A DNA stretch of 64,000 nt from Anaeramoeba flamelloides (Eukaryota > Metamonada > Anaeramoebidae), in contig JANTQA010000032.1 of assembly GCA_027625915.1 (NCBI GenBank), positions 124,001 through 188,000 on the forward strand, read 5' to 3'. Shown piece by piece: positions 50,601 through 60,500 of this stretch. A program made the position numbers and the translations under genes. The notes under the pieces were generated by a model. The model was not told the DNA's origin and did no database searches. It saw only the letters and a list, made by a program, of their open reading frames with translations. Every line of letters begins with the position of its first letter. Position 1 is the first letter of the stretch.

Positions 50601-52976
50601 GGTAAAAAGTATCAAAAATTAAAAAATAAAAATTCTTTAATAGCAGATCAATTTTTCTAATTTAACTAATTAATGAATAAACTCTGTTCCATTCAAAGAT
50701 ATTAGCCTTTTTTGAGATTTTCTGAATTATTCTGAAAATCTTTAAATTTTCCTAAGAAACAGAAAACTCACGAATAGCGAACAACACTTTTTTTTTTTGG
50801 ATTTTTTTTTTAAATTTTATACAATCTTTGATTTTAATCGATTCTTTTAAATTAAAAAAAAAAATCTTCGTTAGCTTTTCTAGAACTTAAGTTTAATTTG
50901 AAAATAAATTGATTTTCTAAACAAAAACTTGAAGTCTAAAAAAGTTAAGCACTTTACAAAAAACTAATGATGGAGTTTTTTATTTAAGGTTTACAATCCC
51001 TGAAACTGGAAAAAAGATTATCTTGTATTGGGTGTGTCAACTTGTTATTTTGGTTCTTAGCTCATGGATCTTAGGCTTTGTATGGATCGTATAGGTGGTT
51101 GAAAAAGGCTATTTTTGTCATTTTATTTTTTTTTTTTCCGAAATCCAGATTGATGAGTTTAAGATTAATTGATTGGAAGGTATTGAATTGAAAGTGTTAA
51201 TTTTTGGGTTGTCAATTGAAATTATCATTTTCCTTTTACAGAGTTAGGAGTAAATAAAAAAAATTTTTTTTACAAGCATCAAAAAATACAAAGCGTAAAT
51301 AAAAATTTCAACATAGAAAACAAAAAACTCAATTACTAATTAAATATCTTCCAATTAATTAATCTTAGACTCATCAATTCTGATTTCGGAAAAAAAAAAA
51401 ATAAAATGACAAAAATAGCCTTTTTCAACCACCTATACGATCCAAACTTAGTTGTGGATCGATCAGCTAAGAACCAAAATAACAAGTTGACACACCCAAT
51501 ACAAGATAATCTTTTTTCTATGTTTCAGGGATTGTAAACCTTAAGAAATAAACAGAAAATTTCTGAAATTTACTTTAGATTTTTCCAAAAAAATAAAAAA
51601 ATAAAACAACATACGACTTTAACTGAATTATAGTTTCCAAAAAGTATGAAATAATATTTTTTTCATCATTAAAATTCAAGTTATAGTAAACACAACACCC
51701 AAAAACAACTCTGTAATGTTTAACTTTGTATAAAAACCAGATTTTATTTTTTAAAGTCCAAATTTTAAAAAAAAATAATTTATTTTGCAAATTTTATTTC
51801 AAAATATTTCACTGATCATTCTCAAATAAATATTTATTTTTAATTTTTACTGTCAATCTAAACTGAATTTAGAAAAAAATCTTTTTTTTCCTTTGTTCAG
51901 AAAAGAAATATTACGTTTTTTTAAAAAAAAATAACACAAGTAATTAAATAATTATTTTCTTTTTAAAAAAACATTATTGTATTTTCAAATATTTATAATT
52001 TTAAATTAATTATAATTTATACACTAGGCTCTAAAGCAAATATAAACAGTTTAATGGAAATAATATATGGAGATGTTTTAGAACTTTCCTTCGATATATA
52101 TGGATGCAGAGTTATTCAAAAAGCTTTTGAAGTTTCCGATTTAGACTCAAAACGTAAAATGATTAAGGAATTACAAAACAACATCCTTCAATTAGTATAT
52201 GATCAAAACGGGAATCATGTGATTCAAAAATGCATTGAATGTGTTCCTAATGAAGATGCAGAATTTATTATAAAGGTATTTGCCGAAAGAGTTGAAACGT
52301 TAAGTAAACATCCTTTTGGCTGTAGAGCAGTTCAAAGAATTTTAAAATTTTATACAGGCCCACTTTTGGTAAGCAATTAGTTTTTCAATATTTTTATATA
52401 CTTTTTTACCCCTCCGACTCTGTGGGGAGAGATTCATTGTTTTCTTGAATTTCACTTTTATTAATCATGAATATTAACAAAAAAAAAAAAAAAAAAAAAA
52501 TCATTATTTGTTTTTATACCCTTACTCAATAGAATAATTTTTTAAAAGAATTATTTGAATTAATAACTCCTTTTGTTAAAGAGCAATATGGTAATTATGT
52601 TATTCAGTTTTTATTAACTGAAGGTACAAGAGAACAAAAATCGTTCATTATATCAAAAATCATACCAAATGTGCACGAACTCAGCCTTCACAAATTTGCT
52701 TCCAATGTGGTTGAAAAATGTCTTCTTAATGGTACTCAAAAAGAAAAATCCAAAATCATTGAAAAGATTTTAGATAATGACGGAGAAATATTAAAGGATA
52801 TGGTGAAGGACCAATATGGTAATTATGTTGTGCAGAGAATTTTAGATCTTGCTAGTGTTTCTGAAAAAAAGAAAATTGTTACTTGCATTAGACCACATCT
52901 TTCTGAATTATCTAGATATACCTATGGAAAACATGTTGTAGAAAAAATTAAAAAATTATCCTCTTTGATGAATTAA
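41626..52976 (+). CDS. Pumilio/PUF-family RNA-binding protein, five exons
   Basis: Exons 41626-41775, 41985-42135, 44200-46038, 52028-52368 and 52533-52976 join in frame to 974 residues. The N-terminal 640 residues are low-complexity (an Asn-rich tract about 548-632, plus Ser/Gln). The PUF domain spans about 648-970 with eight repeats whose RNA-contact triplets are SR..Q, NY..Q, CR..Q, NH..Q, CR..Q, NY..Q, SN..E and NY..Q (for example FGSRFIQQKL, YGCRVIQKAF, FASNVVEKCL, YGNYVVQRIL). These are the triplets of human Pumilio, so the predicted target is UGUAUAUA in mRNA 3' UTRs; PUF proteins repress or destabilise such mRNAs in the cytoplasm. Exon 3 ends inside repeat 2 (FFEYG) and exon 4 resumes it (SKANINSLM), across a 5,989-nt intron loaded with mobile elements. 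Exon 2 is supported by phase (0 in, 1 out). Minus-strand frames over exons 2 and 3 are shadows. Confidence 0.92.
43391..43656. mobile_element. 266-base miniature inverted-repeat element
   Basis: ATACTGTTATTTTGCAATTA at the left is mirrored by AATGGCAAAATAATAGTAT at the right, and pairing continues through AATGAAAATTTTTATTTCAA, giving arms of about 43 bases. TA borders are possible. A lone left-type end is at 42370-42425. It lies in the second PUF intron. Confidence 0.65.
46835..47368. mobile_element. Mariner-like miniature element, copy 2
   Basis: Best preserved copy: TAAACTAGATTCCAAAAATT at the left and TTTTTGGAACGGGGTTTA at the right, with GGACACA/TGTGTCC inside. It abuts repeat X at 47370. 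Noncoding, in the large PUF intron. Confidence 0.65.
47370..48490. repeat. Repeat X, second copy (inverted)
   Basis: Near-identical reverse complement of 27455-28571. It begins exactly where the mariner-like element ends, so the two may have inserted next to each other or one into a TA at the border of the other. Confidence 0.75.
48709..48760 (-). mobile_element. LINE 3' tail with hairpin
   Basis: On the minus strand a GAGGTAATT / AATTACCTC hairpin with a six-base loop (48736-48759) is followed by TCTTCAATAATAAAAAA and a poly-A run. This matches the 3' ends of the LINE fragments at 6.9, 53.7 and 61.3 kb. The 5' side is replaced by a hairpin module. Confidence 0.55.
48765..48970. repeat. Two AGG...CCT hairpin modules
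   Basis: AGGTTTTCCAGAATTTAAAA pairs with TTTTGAATTCTGGAAAACCT around a TTTGATTTTT loop; then AGGTTTTTTTTAATCTCAG pairs with AAAATTAAAAAAAACCT. Spacers GGCACTTTCCG and GCACTCTACAGC match those of the other clusters. Confidence 0.7.
49523..50222. mobile_element. CACTA-like miniature element, uninterrupted copy
   Basis: Inverted termini CACTACAAGGAAAATTT (49523) and AAATTTTCCTTGTAGTG (to 50222) resemble the CACTA (En/Spm) superfamily terminus. The expected three-base target duplication is not evident (ATT left, TTG right). The 700-base interior has no transposase. It provides the reference for the fragmented copy at 18871-22645. Confidence 0.6.
50984..51544. mobile_element. Foldback inverted-repeat element, copy 3
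   Basis: Cleanest copy: TTAAGGTTTACAATCCCTGA at the left, mirrored to CCTTAA at the right, with long near-perfect arm matches such as GGTTGAAAAAGGCTATTTTT. No ORF. It lies in the large PUF intron, 480 bases before exon 4. Confidence 0.85.
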
Positions 52977-53374
52977 TTTGGTTTTAGGTGTTTTTTATTT
53001 TTTTTTATTTTATTTGAGGTTTATTTTTTTCTTTTTTTTTTTTATATTTTTTATATTATTTATTTTTACTCTTTTATTTTTTTATTTTTCTCTCTTTTTT
53101 CTTTTTTTGCTAATACAATGGACAAATTTTATAACAATTGACAGATAAATAATATTTTTTTTAAAGAATTAGATCTTTAAAAATCTTTATTTATTTATCA
53201 ATTCTTTTCTATAAATTATACATTAAAACTTAATATATATCTATCTATCTATATTTATTTATATAAAAATAATATTTGAAAACAACTTTTTTTTTGCATC
53301 TAATAAACGAAAAATAAAATTTAAATATATCAACTAAATAACTTTTAGATTTTTTAAAATCAATTTTTATTAAA

Positions 53375-53615
53375 GAGAGGATTTGACGATATCTTGGTCA
53401 AGTCACGATAAAGTTACATTAATCGCCATATCTTTTTCAATTAACGAGAAAGTTTCAAAAATCGTAATATTTTTTAACAAAATACTGATATTATAGAAAA
53501 TCACGATAATCAATAATATGGCAATAAAATAGAAAATCTTGATATTCTATAAAATCACTGTAAATATCATAAAATCTTGATAAGTGTCAAAATATCACTA
53601 TTAAAAAATTAAATA
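53375..53615. repeat. Degenerate minisatellite
   Basis: Irregular repetition of AAAATCACGATAA and AAAATCTTGATATT-like units, roughly 20-30 bases apart (for example near 53500, 53530, 53550, 53575). Noncoding. Confidence 0.4.
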
Positions 53616-53716
53616 GCAATATAAGACACAATGGGTTTAGGGCTAATTTAACAATTTTTTTTCAAAAGAAAAATTTTTGATTTAAAAAGCTGATCCAATT
53701 CAAAAAAGTCCTTCTT

Positions 53717-53960
53717 TTTTTTTTTTTTTTTTTTTTTTTTTTATTTTGAAGGGAGGAGACTAGTCTCCTCTTACAGCCCTAATTTCTAAATTTTTGTTTA
53801 GAAATTTTAATAAAGAGTCATAATTTTCTTTATCATTAACCAATGATAAAATAAATAATGAGTCTTTATTTCGAATAATATCAAGAATATTATTCTTTAA
53901 TTGCTGATTATTTTTATATATTGAATTAATTCCTTAATCCAAATTTTTCGATTTTTTCCA
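53717..53960 (-). mobile_element. Short 5'-truncated LINE with target-site duplication
   Basis: Direct repeats AAAAAGTCCTTCTTTT lie at about 53702-53717 and 53962-53977. Between them the minus strand reads the LINE C-terminus (NNILDIIRNKDSLFILSL, VNDKENYDSLLKFLNKNLEI), the palindrome GAGGAGACTAGTCTCCTC (53753-53770) with the ORF stop TAG at its centre, then CCTTCAAAATAAAAA and poly-A. One in-frame stop lies near its 5' end. Confidence 0.8.
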
Positions 53961-54837
53961 TAAAAAGTCCTTCTTTTAAAAAAACAACAAAAAAGATAAT
54001 TGTTTCAATCAAGGATCAGATCAAGAGTTTTATTGTATTTTGCTTTGGTTTGGTTGACATATGGATCGATCCTTTAGATCAACAACAGTAATAACAAAAT
54101 TAAATCATTTTTTATCAGTTAAAACTTGTAGTGTTATAAATTGTTAACAACTAAAAAGTTTATAAAGTATCCAGCCCTTCTTTTTTTCTTTAAAAAAGTG
54201 TTCTTGTGTACACTCATTTTCTTTATTCTCTGAAAGTTTTAAATGACAAGAATCTTTTCAATACCCTAACCACATTATCACTGATTATTAAGATAGTTTG
54301 GAAATTTTTTTTCTTCTTCTTTTATACTTGTTATTCTGATATCTTTGTATATAAAAAAAAAACACAACTAGAGTTAAATGGTTTTATTTAATCTTATAAC
54401 TAATAAGAATCAAATTTCCTAGTTCTTGTTTTATTTATTTATTTAACATTGAAGGTAATACCTCCATTTTTGTAAAAACACAGCTATTTTATAGATTCAA
54501 TTGTGTTTTCGAAATAAATTATTCTTAGTTTGTTCATAAAATTCATTGGAGATTTTATATTTTTGTAAAAAAAAAAATGAAAAGAGAAAAATTTTATTTT
54601 CCACAATAAACAAACTCCTTCCATTTATAAAACTTTTGGGTCTTTCAAACATTTCAAACACTTTAAGACAATTTATAACCATTTCAAACCACTTTACAAA
54701 CAATTTTTAAGGGTAAATACGTGTTAAAAAGTATCAAGGCTTTGTAAAAGTCAAGAATTATTTTTCAGTGAACTCAAAAAAATATTTTTTCTTTTTTTCA
54801 AAATTCTTATTAATATTTTCCAAATAAAATCGAATTG

Positions 54838-55248
54838 ATTTAATAGTTTCCATTTCCTTTTTTTCAGTTACGTGATCTGTTTCCTTTGATCTGGAATTTT
54901 TTTTTAGATATTGATGGGAAGTTAATGTTGAGTTTATTAAATTGAAAAATTATATACAATCAGTTGATGGTATCTTATCATTTGATCGATCAACAATTGT
55001 TGGTGATGTTCCAACAAATTTACCAATACATTTTTTTTTTCGCTCCTTTCCTTATTTTGGACACACCTATTTTTTTTTTGAGTTTTATATTTTTTTTCTT
55101 TTATTTAGATGAAAATGATTATTTATAAAAACATTGATTATCAGTAACTTAAATGTGTTTTTATATTACATTTGTAAAATTATACTAAATTGGGTTTTTT
55201 TTTACTATTTTGATTTTGGGTGTATCAAAATTTATGGAATGGGGTTTA
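54838..55248. mobile_element. Mariner-like miniature element, copy 3 (left end missing)
   Basis: Shares ATGGTATCTTATCATTTGAT, GATCAACAATTGTTGG and the right end GGAATGGGGTTTA with copies 1 and 2. The left terminus is absent. Confidence 0.5.
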
Positions 55249-56526
55249 GTTTGATATTCACTAATATATATAACGTAAAATATATTTTGAAGTTAAACTC
55301 CTTGATATTTTAAGAAAGTTTTGTTTAATGAATTGATGTAGTTCACATTTTTCGTAATTTTTTTTTAAATATTAAGAATTTTTTTTTTTAATGAATTACA
55401 ACAAATTATCTTAACGATGACGTTTGCAATTGAAATTTTAAGTATCAGTGTATTTTGAAGAGGGTTTGTTGGTTTTTAAATCTCACAAATTTTTATTCGG
55501 TGAGATCTGAGAAGGAAAAAATGTCAAATTTTTCCTAAAAAGGTCTGAATTTTTTAGACTCGTACCTCAAAATAACAAAGAAGGTTGCGAAAAATCGACT
55601 TTTTGAAAAAATGACATTATATGTCGTTTTTTAAAACCCTTACACATTGTTGGCCTTTTAAATAGTTTATTTTTCTAATTCTGAGATAAGCTGAGAAGGT
55701 TTTAAAAAATGACATAGAGCGTCAATAAGGAGAAAAGTGGAAAATTTTTGATGTAAAAGTCTGTTGTTTTACAAGAAAGACATTTTTTGAATAGTGTGTA
55801 CGATAAAGTGTTTGGAGTTGGATTAAATCCACTAAAATCCCCATTTTGAAGATTGAAGGATCATTTTTTCTCAACTGAAGCAATATTTTTTTTTGAAATA
55901 AAAAAAACTGACTAATTTGTGCAATTGTATTTCCAAAAAGATCCTTCATAAAAAATTCTTCAAAACTTTTCCCACACAACCTCAACCCAATTTCTCTTGA
56001 TACCACAACCAATTGGTTTTGAGAGAAACGATCCAAACAAAAAAAATTTTATCAAAAAAGCATTAAAAAAATGTTAGGTACGTTTGGCATAGATCGTGTT
56101 GTTCCACAAATAACTAGAAGAGACACTCCCCTCTTAGTAATGGCTGTGAGATTTAATTTTAGGAAAAACAAAAAGAACGAAAGCTAAATAAACAAAAAGT
56201 AAAATAATACATAATCACACCGCTTTGTTAATTAATACAGCTTGTTCCAGCACTGCCGTGAAAATTTCTAAGACCTTGAAATTGATTTTTTATTCTGAAA
56301 TTTTATTTTGTACAACAATACGTAAAAGGGTTATTATTTCTCATTATAAACTATAAAATTTAAAATAGAAGATTAAAAACAAGTTATCCATTTTTTGCTT
56401 TGGGAAATTGACAAAAAAATTCTTTAAAATACTATACATTAACGTGGATCTTCAATTTCTAAAATTGTTAAAATCTCAGCTTTTTACAATTGAAAAACAA
56501 AGATCGAAAAATACTTTCAAGTTTCC

Positions 56527-56580
56527 AGGGTTTCTGTGATTTCAATTCTTGAGATTTCTGTGATTTCTGTGATTTCTTTT
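56527..56580. repeat. CTGTGATTT minisatellite
   Basis: Four to five units of TTTCTGTGA; the same unit occurs in both copies of repeat X (28134-28168 and, inverted, about 47770-47805). Confidence 0.55.
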
Positions 56581-57590
56581 ATTTTGAGAAAATTTAATTT
56601 TTGTTTTGGTTCTTACAAAAAAAATAACTCTCAGGAAGTAAGAGAAGTTGGAATTTTGATCTTAAGATCGAAATTGAATTTGATATTTCAAAAAACACAC
56701 TTTTATAATAGACAACCAATTTCGTTGTCTTATAATTTTTTTCTGGAGGGTTGGAACGGGTTATTTGTTTGTGGAGACAATGTAAGAATTCAAAGTAACT
56801 CAATAATCAAAAATCTTTGACAATACTATCATTGAGATTTAAAGTTGTTTATTCAGAAGTATTTTTTTGTGTAATAAACTCGTTGTTATTTTTCTTTTTC
56901 ATTTTTCACGTTCCTTAACAAGGTGTTCGAGTTCACGTATCTCAAAATTTCTTTTTCATTTTTCATCTAAAAATGACACAAAATGATTTTTTGATCCAAA
57001 TTGGAGAATATTTTAAAGATCATTCAATCATAATATAAACGAGATTGGAAAATATTGGGTTGAGAAAAATTGTTCAATTGCAAACGTAGTCCTTAAAAAT
57101 TAATTTAAATTTTTTGGAATAATTTTTATTTTGATCTTTTCTTTTTAAGAATTTCATTTTTAAAATTGTAGAACATTAAGAAACCAATATAATGTTTAAT
57201 ATGTGTTGTTAACTGTAATTTTCTTTGATCATTTAATGTGTATACTTTCTATTTTGAAACAAGTTTTTTCAAAGTCAACAAGTATTAATTTAGAAACTGT
57301 AAAACCCTAATCTAATTGCGATTAAAAAAAATCGTCGTGTTTTATTAAGAGAATTTTTTAGACTCTTTAAACTCTGTAGAACAAATATGATTAACATTTA
57401 ATAGAATATACTTTGACTTTATATTTATTTGTTATGTAATAAAGACCTTAAAAATTAAAATTAATTCTTCTTTATTCTTGAATGTATATTTCAAATATTA
57501 TTCATCCAACGAAATTATTTTCAACCTAGTTTCTGATCTATTAACATTCAGTATATCCACTAATCATTTTTTTTTGGTTTGTTAAGTGTT

Positions 57591-60500
57591 ATGTCAAATC
57601 TTACGAAAAACAAATTGGAATTAATTAACAAGCTGTCTGATTTAGTTGATATAACAAAAGAACAATCGTGGGTTTGTTTAATGAAAGGTAAATGGGATTT
57701 AAAATGATGCGGCAATATATTGCGCCACAGAATTGGATAAAGAACAAGAAATAAACGATCCTTTGTGTCCATTTGTTAAGAACGAATTCAAACCAAACTT
57801 CAAACAAGAAACAAATAACTCACTCATACAGAACCAAAAAAACGAAGAGGAAACTAGACCAAAATTTAATACAAACACAACAAACACAGAAACACAAAAT
57901 AAAGAAGAAGAAGAAGAAGAAAAAAAAGAAGATAAAGAAAAAAAAAAAGAAACAAAGGAAAAAAATGAAAAAAACGATAATAAAGAAAAAGAGTTGTCAA
58001 ACAATGAAATAAAAGAAGAAGAAAATCTTGAAAAATCTAAATCTAAACAAGATTAAATAAATCCTCAAGGAGAGAAAGAAATAGATCAGCAAACTTTAAC
58101 TGAAATAAAAGATTTACTAAAAATGGATGATGAAAATTCAAATAATCTGCCAAAGGAAAAGATAAAATCAAAAAAGGAAATTAATATTTTTATCCAGAGC
58201 AGAAAATTTGACAAAGCCTGTAAATACATTAAAATACGAGCAAAATATAATAAAAAGATCTCTAAAAAATTTTTATTATATGCTATTGAGAATGGCTCTG
58301 TTGAATTAATCCGTTTACTTCATGAATTAAAGATCAATTTGAACCAACCCAATCAATTGCTTACTGCTGCCCATGCTGCAATCGAGTATTCAAATGAAGA
58401 ATGTTTAAAAGTTTTATTAGAGCTTGGTGCTGATCCCAACACCTTGAATTTTTTTGATAAAACTCCCCTTGAGCAAGCACTTAAAAATGATCAGATTAGA
58501 ATTATCAAAATTCTTCTCAAATATAATGCAAGTTTAATAAAAAAGAATAAAACAAACATTTTTGTTAATTGCTCCTTTAGTGGGGATACAAAAAAAGTGA
58601 AATTGTTATTAGACTCTGGTGTAGATGTGAATCAAATTGGGAAAAATGGACTTTCTGCTTTTTTAGTTACAAAATCTAAGCGTATTAAACAATTGTTACA
58701 AAAATATTCCAAAACGAATCTATTGAATGCATATGAAAACATCCAACAAAATAAAAGAGAAGAAATAAGGGACTGGCTGGTGTCTTTGTCGAATACAAAC
58801 CACAAACAACTTGAAAATTCGGAAATTGATGTAAATATTTTTTTTAATATTTAATTATTTCTTTTAATTTTTATTGTTATTTAGGATTTAATATGATAAA
58901 ATTGTCATTAAGTTCATTTTCTTTTTTACAATTATTCAAATTATTTTCATTTAGAATTCTTTACACACCTCAAAAATACCAACACAAACAATAAAAAAGA
59001 AACTCTTAAAAAAAAGATCACAAAATTCCAATATATTTCTTTGCGATATCTATTTGTCGATCAAAAATCATAAAATGAAAATAAAGACAATTTTTTTTCT
59101 AATTATAATTCAAATACCAGTAAAAAAAATCCAAATTAAAGAATCTTTATATATCTGCAATATATATATTGTAAAATTCAAAAATAATTTTAGTTTTATT
59201 ACCATTTAATGTAATCGATTAACTTAACTTTTCAAACAACTCAAGAGAAAGAATATTTTGTTGGGAAACCAATTTTACAAAGTTTCTTTAACATTTAAAG
59301 CAATAAAATGCTTTATTTCAAAGCTAGAGTAAAAAAAATTATAAAATGAAAAATGAAGAAAAAAATATAAGACCATTTATTTGAATTTATCAGTATCTAT
59401 CTAAAGTATTTAAATATTTGAAAATTATTTTTATATATATACCCTGATAAATTTTGTAAATTCCTTATAAAAACCTTGTATTTTTTTTTTTAATTAGAAT
59501 AAGTATACAGATGTAATTTTACTTAATTATTGTTTAATTTACAGTTCCCTAAAAATTCTAGTAATTTTAGACCTTTTTAATTGTATAATTATTTTAAAAA
59601 TCAAAAAAAAAATCAGATACTTTCTAAGAAAAAATCCACAGTTATAAAAATTATAATAAAATTTAATCACAATTGAATTATCCCTATTCATCGTATTTAT
59701 GTTACCTCGTATAAGATTTAAAAATATAAACTATTTTTCAAAAATTTTGACTCACTTAATAATGTTAATGGAAGTTGTTTTGAGGGTTGTTTTATAACAT
59801 GTTCTTATCAAAAAAATTTTCAATTTTTGGATCAGAATCATTATTTCTAATTTCTTCAAATTTTTGTTTTGCTTTTTCAAATTTTGTTAATTTTTATTTT
59901 TCTTTTTTTTTGCTTTTCTTGAATTTTTTGTTTTTTTTTTTTACTGTTTTTTTTTGCACAAGATCGTATGGAAAAAAAAAAAAGATCTTTGAAAAGACAA
60001 ATAATTACGAAGAAAATTTCGAATATGTAATGTCTATTTAATAACTTTTAAAGTGACTTTAATTATAAGCAAAAAATCTTATTGTTAACTTTTTTTCAGT
60101 GAAAGTATAGTAATAAAAAATCTGTAATGTTCATTTCAAAAATTGTTACTCACTTTTTTTAGTGTTTGGTTTTATTTTTTTTAATTTTAAAATATCACAT
60201 TTTGATAGATTAAGAATGATTTAAAAGTGAATTACAAATCAGATTTAGTTATAAGGTGTTCTTGAATACTAAAGGAAATATAAACTCCATTTCACTCAAA
60301 TGGTCCAGCTAAAAATGAAAAATTCACATTTTTTTTGAATCAATTAAACTACGATTCTTTAGAAATATGAGAAATAATAAAATTCTGGTTAGAGTTGATA
60401 ATAATAAAAGAAAAGCCTGAAAAAACTATATATTTCAAAAAAAAACTAATTTTAAAAAAATTTTGTCACCTTTCCTTGGAATGTCTCATGCAAAATTTCT

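Larger units (their letters stand above)
52977..57590. other. Spacer between PUF and ankyrin-pseudokinase genes
   Basis: T-rich 3' flank of the PUF gene, a degenerate minisatellite, a LINE fragment, a truncated mariner-like element and CTGTGATTT repeats. The 104-codon minus-strand frame at 55722-56036 shows no domain I recognise. Nothing else coding is supported. Confidence 0.5.

Noticed and set aside
55722-56036. 104-codon minus-strand frame, considered as a transposase
   Set aside because: No helix-turn-helix or DDE pattern could be defended and there are no inverted termini nearby.
57560-58004. Minus-strand Ser/Phe/Val frames
   Set aside because: Antisense of the Glu/Lys-rich linker of the ankyrin-pseudokinase gene.
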